Assembly: GCA_964580655.1 (NCBI GenBank)
Contig: CAZOMR010000168.1
Span: forward strand, 1-7,505
Direction of reading: 5' to 3'
DNA: 7,505 nt
Source: CAZOMR01 sp964580655
Lineage (GTDB): Bacteria; RBG-13-61-14; CAZOMR01
Within the stretch, counting starts at the first letter, position 1, and every line of letters starts with the position of its first letter. Of the stretch, positions 1 through 4,969 are shown piece by piece. The notes under the pieces were generated by a model. It was not told where the DNA came from, searched no databases, and saw only the letters and a list, made by a program, of their open reading frames with translations. Both the position numbers and the translations under genes were made by a program.

Positions 1-127
1 CTGCCCCTTAAAAATGTCTCCGCGATGTTGATTATGCATCAACCTTAAGAAAAATCCCTTTCAGCCAGCCACCTTATTCATCATCAAGGGGATGGTTTGC
101 GGAATCGCTGGCCTGCGGTTGAGAAAT
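1..127. other. Upstream non-coding stretch before rplC
   Basis: I recognise no gene here. The plus strand shows a short open frame from the window edge to a TAA at 46-48 that could be the tail of something upstream. The minus strand shows an ATG at 37-39 that stays open for 13 codons to the edge, with AAGG only 3 nt before it. Neither can be identified. A 6-bp inverted repeat (GCCAGC at 64-69, GCTGGC at 107-112) encloses 37 nt, has no T-run after it, and is too loose to call a terminator. Nothing here resembles rpsJ, the usual neighbour upstream of rplC. Confidence 0.4.
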
Positions 128-156
128 TTGACAGGAGAGGTTATTGCCTTTATAAT
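128..156 (+). promoter_or_regulatory. Perfect-consensus sigma-70 promoter for rplC
   Basis: TTGACA at 128-133 is followed by a 17-nt spacer and TATAAT at 151-156. Both hexamers match the housekeeping sigma-factor consensus exactly and the spacing is optimal. Transcription should begin around 162-164, giving a leader of about 30 nt before the rplC start codon. No operator-like palindrome overlaps the site, although ATTCAA occurs twice in tandem at 162-173, right at the expected start. Such a match is unlikely by chance at this exact position, so the call is strong even though no transcript was measured. Confidence 0.88.
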
Positions 157-191
157 AAGTGATTCAAATTCAATGGATCTGAGGTATTGCG

Positions 192-860
192 ATGCTTGGT
201 GGTATTCTTGGCAAAAAGCTTGGTATGACGAGTATTTTTGATTCAGAGGGGAACATGATACCTGTCACGGTAATCGAGGCTGGCCCTTGCGTGGTGATGC
301 AGGTTAAGACCGTGGACAAGGACGGGTATAGTGCGGTCCAGCTTGGTTTTGAGGATAAGAGGTCTCAAAATTTCAAGAAGCCTGAGGCCGGGCACGCTAG
401 GAAGGCCAACACGGTGCCAAAGAGGTCTGTTGGTGAGATTCGGCTGAAAGAGGCTGATGCTGGAGAGTATAGTCCTGGTCAGAGCGTTCGCGTGGAGGAT
501 ATTTTCGAGGCGGGTGATTATGTTGATGTATCAGGGACAAGCATAGGCAAAGGCTATGCGGGAGTGATGAAACTATACGGCTTTGCGGGGGGCACGAGCT
601 CGCACGGCACGCATGAGTATTTCCGGCATGGCGGGTCCATCGGGATGAGCGCCACCCCTGGCCGGGTATTCAAGGGCAAAAAGATGCCGCGTCAGTTGGG
701 CAATGCGCGAAGCACTATTTTGAATCTCACGGTGGTTGAGGTTCGGCCGGATGATAACCTTCTTCTTGTCAAGGGGGCTGTGCCGGGTCACAAGAACGGT
801 TATGTTCTCATCCGGCATGCGGTGAAGAAGCCGGGCCCGAGGAGACCTGCCGCGGTATAG
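192..860 (+). CDS. rplC: 50S ribosomal protein L3, stand-alone copy
   Basis: This protein of 222 residues is L3, an early-assembly protein of the large subunit that binds 23S rRNA near its 3' end and sends a loop towards the peptidyl-transferase centre. The N-terminus (GILGKKLGMTSIF, residues 4-16), the TSIGKGYAGVMK stretch (116-127) and LLVKGAVPG (191-199) are typical. The start is set by GAGG at 181-184, 7 nt before ATG. The central loop is unusual: residues 152-154 are M-S-A where E. coli has Q148-N149-Q150, so the glutamine methylated by PrmB in E. coli is alanine. The following segment reads KKMPRQLGNAR (163-173), where a glycine is usual at R167 and glutamate at A172. A short basic, proline-rich tail (PGPRRPAAV) ends the protein. 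The gene lies alone, away from rpsJ and rplD, opposite to and convergent with the alpha operon. All 11 Glu codons are GAG, unlike rplQ. Identity is secure; whether it is the only or a second L3 is unknown. Confidence 0.96.
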   Translation: MLGGILGKKLGMTSIFDSEGNMIPVTVIEAGPCVVMQVKTVDKDGYSAVQLGFEDKRSQNFKKPEAGHARKANTVPKRSVGEIRLKEADAGEYSPGQSVRVEDIFEAGDYVDVSGTSIGKGYAGVMKLYGFAGGTSSHGTHEYFRHGGSIGMSATPGRVFKGKKMPRQLGNARSTILNLTVVEVRPDDNLLLVKGAVPGHKNGYVLIRHAVKKPGPRRPAAV

Positions 861-894
861 GTCGCGACTAAAGACGCTCGCCCGGCAATAAAAT
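861..894. other. 34-nt convergent junction rplC/rplQ without visible terminator
   Basis: The stop codons of rplC (plus) and rplQ (minus) are 34 nt apart. The gap contains the 8-nt palindrome GTCGCGAC at 861-868 but no stem-loop followed by a T-run on either strand. A 7-bp inverted repeat (GCCGGGC at 830-836, GCCCGGC at 880-886) has a 43-nt loop and no T-run. A 5-bp stem, GACCT 844-848 with AGGTC 859-863, straddles the rplC stop and is weak. Termination is therefore either Rho-dependent or lies inside the opposing gene. Confidence 0.6.
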
Positions 895-1299
895 TCAGCT
901 TTTGGTATCGGCTGGCTTTTTGGTTTTGGGTGGTGAGGCCCCTTCTTCCTGGATCAGCTCAATGATGGCGAGTTTTGCGGCGTCTCCTTTTCGAATTCCG
1001 GTTTTTATTATTCTGGTGTATCCTCCGTTTCGGTTCTGGTATCTTGGGGCAATTTTATCAAAGAGTTTTTTTACCACCTCTTTTTTCCGGATAACTGCCA
1101 GGGCCTGCCGGCGTGCATGAAGGTTTCCTCGCTTTCCCAGGGTGATCATCTTCTCGGCGAGTCCCCGGATTTCCTTGGCCCTTGCTTCAGTGGTTTCAAT
1201 CCTCTCCTTTTCAAGGAGAGAGGTCACCATATTTCTGAACATGGCTTTGCGGTGGCTTTGTGTACGGTTTAGCTTTCTACCTGCCTTGGCGTGCCTCAT
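895..1299 (-). CDS. rplQ: 50S ribosomal protein L17
   Basis: L17 is a large-subunit protein and the usual last gene of the alpha operon. The 134 residues begin MRHAKAGRKLNRTQSHRKAM, which is the family's standard N-terminus, and carry the conserved GGYTRI segment at 92-97. The last 15 or so residues are a lysine- and proline-rich tail of the sort that varies between species. The ATG lies one nucleotide after the rpoA stop, and its ribosome-binding site (AAGGA about 9 nt upstream) is inside the end of rpoA, so the two are probably translationally coupled. It is the final gene of the minus-strand array and faces rplC. Its mRNA contains a strong hairpin at codons 27-33 (reported separately). Confidence 0.97.
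   Translation of the reverse strand: MRHAKAGRKLNRTQSHRKAMFRNMVTSLLEKERIETTEARAKEIRGLAEKMITLGKRGNLHARRQALAVIRKKEVVKKLFDKIAPRYQNRNGGYTRIIKTGIRKGDAAKLAIIELIQEEGASPPKTKKPADTKS
1202..1220 (-). repeat. 8-bp perfect hairpin inside rplQ pairing an internal SD-like sequence
   Basis: In the rplQ mRNA, CTCTCCTT is followed by the 3-nt loop GAA and then AAGGAGAG: a perfect 8-bp stem. One arm contains AAGGAG (Shine-Dalgarno-like), the other its complement CTCCTT. It encodes Thr-Ser-Leu-Leu-Glu-Lys-Glu-Arg around residues 26-33, a region conserved in L17, so coding constraint may be enough to explain it. No T-run follows, so it is not an intrinsic terminator. Confidence 0.5.
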
Positions 1300-1300
1300 G

Positions 1301-2311
1301 TCAGGAAGTCCTTCCGAATTTTTTCTCCCAGCGTGGATCCGGGAAGTTCTCCAGCTTCATTCCGAGGCTCAGGCCCATGGTTGAGAGTATTTCCTTGATC
1401 TCGTTAAGCGACTTGCGCCCGAAGTTCTTGGTCTTGAGCATCTCCGAGTCGGTTCTCTGCACCAACTCCCCGATTATGCGGATATTCGCGTTCTTGAGAC
1501 AATTGGATGCGCGCACCGATAGTTCCATCTCGTCAACGCTACGATATAAATTAGGATTAATATCCCCTCGGCGCTCCTCTTCGGGGCTGAGTTCTTCCGG
1601 CTCGATCTCCTCTTCAAAGTTTATGAACACGGTCAGTTGACTCTTCAGTATCTTGGCCGCGTAGGCCAGTGCATTGGCCGGAGGCATACTGCCATCAGTC
1701 CATACTTCCATGATCAGGCGGTCGTAATCCGTGATCTGTCCTACACGCGCGTTCGTAACATTATAGTTGATCTTCCTGATAGGCGAAAAGATCGCATCCA
1801 TCGGGATGGTCCCCACTGGATAGTCATCATCCTTGTTGCGCTCTGCCGGGATATATCCTTTTCCCATCTTCACCCACATCTCCATGCGCAGTTTGGCTCC
1901 TTCATTCAAGGTGGCTATATGCTGTTCCGGATTCAATATGTCTATGGTCTCGTCGCAAATAATGTCGCGGGCGCAGACCTCTGCCGGACCTGTGACATCA
2001 AGCGTCATCATTCTCTTTTCGTCGCCCGGGTATCTAATCAAGATCTCTTTGAGGTTGAGAATGATCTCGGTTACATCCTCAGTCACTCCTGGCAGACTCG
2101 AGAATTCATGGGGGACCTTGTCAATCTTCACCGCCACGATCGCGGCCCCCTGCAGACTGGAAAGCAGTATCCGCCTCAGTGCGTTCCCCAGGGTAAGACC
2201 AAAGCCGCGCTCCAGTGGTTCTGCGAAGAATTTTCCGTATGTATTTGTCAGCGTCTCTGTATCGACTTCCAGACTCTTCGGCTTTATCAAATTTCGCCAA
2301 TTTCGATGCAT
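1301..2311 (-). CDS. rpoA: DNA-directed RNA polymerase subunit alpha
   Basis: Alpha dimerises to start RNA polymerase assembly, and its C-terminal domain contacts UP elements and activators. The 336 residues show both domains. The N-terminal domain (about 1-235) carries the dimerisation helix around ERGFGLTLGNALRRILLSS (34-52). An acidic linker (about 233-250) leads to the C-terminal domain (about 255-325). There R267, N270 and C271 match E. coli R265, N268 and C269, the DNA-binding residues, and the helix ending GLSLGMKLENFP (313-324) is typical. The length is close to the family norm. The start MHRNWRNLIKPKSLEVD fits the deltaproteobacterial style; a G-rich AGGGGG lies 9 nt upstream as a modest ribosome-binding site. 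It follows rpsD by 27 nt and precedes rplQ by 1 nt, the standard alpha-operon order. Confidence 0.98.
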   Translation of the reverse strand: MHRNWRNLIKPKSLEVDTETLTNTYGKFFAEPLERGFGLTLGNALRRILLSSLQGAAIVAVKIDKVPHEFSSLPGVTEDVTEIILNLKEILIRYPGDEKRMMTLDVTGPAEVCARDIICDETIDILNPEQHIATLNEGAKLRMEMWVKMGKGYIPAERNKDDDYPVGTIPMDAIFSPIRKINYNVTNARVGQITDYDRLIMEVWTDGSMPPANALAYAAKILKSQLTVFINFEEEIEPEELSPEEERRGDINPNLYRSVDEMELSVRASNCLKNANIRIIGELVQRTDSEMLKTKNFGRKSLNEIKEILSTMGLSLGMKLENFPDPRWEKKFGRTS

Positions 2312-2338
2312 TGCCGTAAACCCCCTATTCCAGTCCGA

Positions 2339-2968
2339 TCAACGAGAATAATACTCCACCACAAGCTGTTCCTGTATGGGCATGGTCAGGTCTTCCCTGG
2401 AGGGAAGTTCCTTTACCACTCCTCGGAATTTTTCACGATCCACTTCCAGCCAGCGAGGAGTGCCGCCTCGATTGTCCACTGAATCCAGTGCATTTTGAAT
2501 ACCGGGTATCTTCCGGCTTTTCTCGCGGACCTCTATCACATCGCCTGAAGAAACCAGATATGAAGAGACATCCACGATCTTGCCATTGACAAGGAAATGC
2601 CTGTGATTAACCAACTGTCGAGCTTCGTTTCTGGAGGTAGCGAATCCGATCCGGTAAACCAGATTGTCCAGGCGTCTCTCAAGTAACAAGAGCAGATTGG
2701 CACCTGTGATCCCTCGCATTCTTTCCGCCTTCTGGAACGTGTGATGAAACTGCTTCTCCATGAGCCCGTAGATATGCCTCACCTTCTGTTTCTCCCTCAA
2801 CTGGAGTCCGTAGTCCGAACGCTTGATCCTTCCCTGACCATGCTGTCCAGGCGGATAATTTCTCCTATCCACTGCGCATTTGTCGCTGAAACAGCGCTCG
2901 CCCTTCAGGTATAACTTCAGGCCTTCCCTGCGACAAAAGCGACAAACAGATTCTCTATATCTCGCCAA
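2339..2968 (-). CDS. rpsD: 30S ribosomal protein S4 (zinc-binding form), TTG start
   Basis: S4 nucleates assembly of the small-subunit body and binds the 5' domain of 16S rRNA. I place the start at TTG 2966-2968, giving 209 residues beginning M-A-R-Y-R-E-S-V, the usual S4 N-terminus. A perfect AAGGAGG lies 5 nt upstream. The in-frame ATG at 3023-3025 would add 19 residues unlike any S4, lies inside rpsK and has no comparable ribosome-binding site. Cys9, Cys12, Cys26 and Cys31 match the zinc-binding pattern of the C+ form of S4 (as in Thermus), which E. coli S4 lacks. The S4 RNA-binding domain runs from about 98 to 160 (ERRLDNLVYRIGFATS onwards). The C-terminus IQEQLVVEYYSR is typical. In E. 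coli S4 also represses the alpha operon; no leader structure for that is evident here. Confidence 0.97.
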   Translation of the reverse strand: MARYRESVCRFCRREGLKLYLKGERCFSDKCAVDRRNYPPGQHGQGRIKRSDYGLQLREKQKVRHIYGLMEKQFHHTFQKAERMRGITGANLLLLLERRLDNLVYRIGFATSRNEARQLVNHRHFLVNGKIVDVSSYLVSSGDVIEVREKSRKIPGIQNALDSVDNRGGTPRWLEVDREKFRGVVKELPSREDLTMPIQEQLVVEYYSR

Positions 2969-2973
2969 GTTAG

Positions 2974-2980
2974 CCTCCTT
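2974..2980 (-). promoter_or_regulatory. Shine-Dalgarno sequence that sets the rpsD TTG start
   Basis: AAGGAGG on the minus strand, followed by the 5-nt spacer CTAAC and then TTG-GCG-AGA (start, Ala, Arg). It is a full match to the anti-Shine-Dalgarno sequence in the 22-nt gap between rpsK and rpsD, and it decides the start against the upstream ATG within rpsK. Confidence 0.9.
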
Positions 2981-2990
2981 TTTTCTCTCT

Positions 2991-3392
2991 CTATACCCGC
3001 CTTCGCTTCGGGGGTCTGCAGCCATTGTGAGGGATAGGGGTTACATCCTTGATCATGGTTACTCGAAGCCCGGAAGACTGAAGCGCGCGCAGAGCGGCCT
3101 CTCTACCTGACCCGGGGCCCTTCACATGCACTGCCACGGACCGCATGCCCATGTCCTGGACGCGGCGGGACACATCCGCTGCCGCCTGCTGGGCCGCAAA
3201 AGGAGTGCTTTTTCGTGATCCCTTGAAGCCCTTGGTCCCGGCGCTGGCCCAGGCAATTGTACTGCCCTTATCATCCGTGATGGTGATCATGGTGTTATTA
3301 AAGGTGGACTGAATATGGACAACCCCGTTTCCCGAGGCTTTCCTCGCTTTCTTCTTCCGACCTACTTTTCGGGATTCAGCAGGTTTTGCCAT
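2991..3392 (-). CDS. rpsK: 30S ribosomal protein S11
   Basis: S11 lies on the platform of the small subunit, near the E-site part of the mRNA path and next to S7 and S18. The 133 residues have a basic N-terminal tail (1-20). The core contains QSTFNNTMITITD (28-40) and STPFAAQQAA (62-71), and the C-terminus is the near-invariant KDVTPIPHNGCRPPKRRRV (115-133). The Asn-Gly at 123-124 corresponds to E. coli Asn119, known to convert to isoaspartate. The start ATG follows AAGGAG by 4 nt. It sits 29 nt after rpsM and 22 nt before rpsD, in standard order. Nothing is missing or unusual. Confidence 0.98.
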   Translation of the reverse strand: MAKPAESRKVGRKKKARKASGNGVVHIQSTFNNTMITITDDKGSTIAWASAGTKGFKGSRKSTPFAAQQAAADVSRRVQDMGMRSVAVHVKGPGSGREAALRALQSSGLRVTMIKDVTPIPHNGCRPPKRRRV

Positions 3393-3421
3393 ATTTCTCC
3401 TTCCTCTCCTCTTTTATTTAT

Positions 3422-3805
3422 TTAGCCCTTGCGCGCCGCGGCCTTTTTCTTGATGGCTATCGGGGGTCTGCGGCCCTTTCGCGTCCGGGCGTTGGTGTGC
3501 GTGCGCTGACCCCTCGCGGGCAGCCCCCTTCTATGACGGAGCCCGCGGTAGCATCCCATGTCCATCAGCCTCTTGATGTTCATACTCAATTCCCTGCGCA
3601 GTTCACCTTCAACCTTGTATTGAGTGTCAATGATCTTCCTGATATTTGCCACCTGGGTCTCGTCAAGCCTATTAGCCTGGATTTCATAGCCGATCCTCGC
3701 TTCATCCAGAATCCTTCGTGCCGAGGTCCGGCCTATTCCATAAATGTAGGTCAAGGCGATCTCCATTCTCTTATTGGGCAAGTCCACTCCGGCTATCCGG
3801 GTCAT
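3422..3805 (-). CDS. rpsM: 30S ribosomal protein S13
   Basis: S13 is in the head of the small subunit; it contacts 16S rRNA, forms intersubunit bridges and reaches the P-site tRNA with its C-terminal tail. The 127 residues start MTRIAGVDLPNKR and include the helix-hairpin-helix IYGIGRTSARRIL (21-33). The conserved basic block CYRGLRHRRGLPARGQ (85-100) leads into RTHTNARTRKG (101-111), and a lysine/alanine-rich tail follows. The start is backed by a perfect AGGAGG at 3812-3817, 6 nt before the ATG, one of the best ribosome-binding sites in the window. It follows rpmJ by 24 nt and opens the alpha cluster proper. Confidence 0.98.
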   Translation of the reverse strand: MTRIAGVDLPNKRMEIALTYIYGIGRTSARRILDEARIGYEIQANRLDETQVANIRKIIDTQYKVEGELRRELSMNIKRLMDMGCYRGLRHRRGLPARGQRTHTNARTRKGRRPPIAIKKKAAARKG

Positions 3806-3829
3806 TTTTATCCTCCTGACCTGTCTTGT

Positions 3830-3943
3830 TTATCCCTGTCGCTGTTTATGACGAGGGTTTTCGCAGATCACCCGCACCACACCGTGTCTGCGAATCACCT
3901 TGCATTTCTTACAGCGCCTTTTCACCGAGGATTTCACTTTCAT
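3830..3943 (-). CDS. rpmJ: 50S ribosomal protein L36 (zinc-binding form)
   Basis: This is a 37-codon gene, easily missed because of its size. The product begins MKVKSSVKRRCKKCKVIRR and ends NPRHKQRQG, the standard L36 pattern. Cys11, Cys14, Cys27 and His32 form the C-X2-C-X12-C-X4-H zinc site of the C+ type. L36 is the smallest large-subunit protein and binds 23S rRNA near the L7/L12-stalk side. The ATG at 3941-3943 has only a weak ribosome-binding site (AAGG about 11 nt upstream). It sits between infA (48-nt gap, the longest in the array) and rpsM (24-nt gap), the usual place in Gram-positive and deltaproteobacterial clusters. Confidence 0.97.
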   Translation of the reverse strand: MKVKSSVKRRCKKCKVIRRHGVVRVICENPRHKQRQG

Positions 3944-3991
3944 CTTAATTCACGCCTTTCGGTCTGAGCACTCAGTGTTGAAGACCTTTCT

Positions 3992-4210
3992 TCATCTTTG
4001 CCTGTATGTGATGCGCCCGCGAGAGAGGTCATAAGGAGAAATCTCCACGGTGACACGATCACCGGGCACGATCTTGATGTAATGCATGCGCATCTTTCCG
4101 GAGATATGAGCGAGCACCTTGTGACCGTTATCCAGTTCCACCCGGAACATCGCATTGGGCAGGCACTCCTTTACTGTGCCCTCAGCCTCTATATTGTCTT
4201 CCTTCGGCAT
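3992..4210 (-). CDS. infA: Translation initiation factor IF-1
   Basis: IF-1 occupies the ribosomal A site during initiation and cooperates with IF-2 and IF-3. The 72 residues form a single S1-type OB fold of exactly the normal length. Hallmarks are EAEGTVKECLPNAMFRVEL (8-26), GHKVLAHISGKMRM (29-42), GDRVTVEISPYDL (50-62) and the end GRITYRQR. The ATG lies 3 nt after the map stop codon and lacks a clear Shine-Dalgarno sequence, so translation is probably coupled to map. Its place between map and rpmJ is the usual one for this gene. Confidence 0.98.
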   Translation of the reverse strand: MPKEDNIEAEGTVKECLPNAMFRVELDNGHKVLAHISGKMRMHYIKIVPGDRVTVEISPYDLSRGRITYRQR

Positions 4211-4213
4211 TTC

Positions 4214-4969
4214 TCAGTGAACCCATCTACTTAAAACATCAGGTCCAGTCGCTCTCACTGCCACGGTGTGTTCAAAATGTGCTGAGAGTTTCCCGTCCAC
4301 TGTAACCGCGGTCCAGCCATCCTCGAGAACTCTCACTTCCCATGTTCCGATGTTGATCATCGGCTCCAGGGCAAGCACCATCCCCTCCCGCAATCTGAAG
4401 TTGGGATGCGGGGTCCCGAAGTTGGGCACTTGGGGGTCCTCGTGCAAAGACCGGCCTATGCCATGTCCGACAAACTGTCTCACCACCGAAAAATTATTCG
4501 CCTCGGCATGCGACTGGATCGCCTGCGCTATATCCGAGAGGCGATTATCCACCTGCATCTTTTGAATCGCGCTCTCAAGGGCATCCTCCGTTACACGCAA
4601 AAGACGGTCTGCTTCATCGCTGATCCTTCCCATCCCGAAGCTGATCGCAGAATCGCCGAAAAACCCGTCATAGATCAATCCGAAATCCAGGCTCACAATA
4701 TCGCCTTCCTTCAGCTCCCGCCTGGGAGAGGGCATGCCATGAACAAGCTCCTCATTGATGGAAACGCAAAGGTAATACGGATACCCCCGGTAGCCAAAGA
4801 ATGCAGCTCTAGCATGGAAACTCGCGGTTAACTCCCTTGCCCGCTCCTCCAATTCCATGGTAGTCATCCCTGGCGCGGCCATTTTCTTCAGCTCATGCAG
4901 TGTCTCCGCTACCATCTGATTGACCCGGCGCATCTTCTCTATCTCGGTCTCCGACTTAAGAATAATCAT
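4214..4969 (-). CDS. map: Methionine aminopeptidase, type I
   Basis: This cytoplasmic dimetal enzyme removes the initiator methionine from new proteins when the second residue is small. The 251 residues are the pita-bread catalytic core, close to E. coli MAP in length. All five metal ligands are present: D95 (SLDFG), D106 (FFGDSA), H169 (GHGIGR), E202 (LEPMI) and E233 (HFEHTV). The substrate-binding histidines H77 (LVHGMP) and H176 (LHEDPQVPNFG) are present too. There is no N-terminal zinc-finger or SH3-like extension, so it is the short bacterial type Ia form. The start overlaps the adk stop in an ATGA (4966-4969) with no strong ribosome-binding site, which implies coupled translation. Catalytic function is well supported by the residues. 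Confidence 0.98.
   Translation of the reverse strand: MIILKSETEIEKMRRVNQMVAETLHELKKMAAPGMTTMELEERARELTASFHARAAFFGYRGYPYYLCVSINEELVHGMPSPRRELKEGDIVSLDFGLIYDGFFGDSAISFGMGRISDEADRLLRVTEDALESAIQKMQVDNRLSDIAQAIQSHAEANNFSVVRQFVGHGIGRSLHEDPQVPNFGTPHPNFRLREGMVLALEPMINIGTWEVRVLEDGWTAVTVDGKLSAHFEHTVAVRATGPDVLSRWVH

Noticed and set aside
64..112. Inverted repeat GCCAGC/GCTGGC upstream of the rplC promoter
   Set aside because: Only 6 perfect base pairs with a 37-nt loop and no T-run; this is expected by chance at this length.
173..241. Out-of-frame ATG in the rplC leader giving a 22-codon tryptophan-rich frame overlapping the rplC start
   Set aside because: No Shine-Dalgarno sequence precedes it, whereas GAGG is well placed for the rplC ATG. 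The tryptophans come from TGG in the glycine-rich L3 N-terminus read in another frame.
830..886. Inverted repeat GCCGGGC/GCCCGGC as a bidirectional terminator
   Set aside because: The 43-nt loop and the absence of a T-run on either side do not fit an intrinsic terminator.
1066..1086. A7 and A6 runs in rplQ mRNA as a frameshift signal
   Set aside because: They encode conserved lysines, no stimulatory structure follows at the right spacing, and L17 is intact in one frame.
1637..2482. Long plus-strand open frame of 281 codons antisense to rpoA and rpsD
   Set aside because: It lies wholly across two unmistakable conserved genes, crosses their boundary, and shows no domain-like or low-complexity protein pattern. 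It is a by-product of codon choice on the other strand.
3386..3967. Plus-strand open frame of 193 codons antisense to rpsM and rpmJ
   Set aside because: It covers two complete conserved minus-strand genes and has no independent support.
3944..3991. Possible internal promoter, attenuator or S4-binding leader in the infA-rpmJ gap
   Set aside because: No -35/-10 pair is visible. The only symmetry is a CTGAG/CTCAG pair separated by 2 nt, which cannot form a hairpin loop. The rpmJ-rpsM gap of 24 nt is also too short for an obvious alpha-operon pseudoknot outside the coding sequence.
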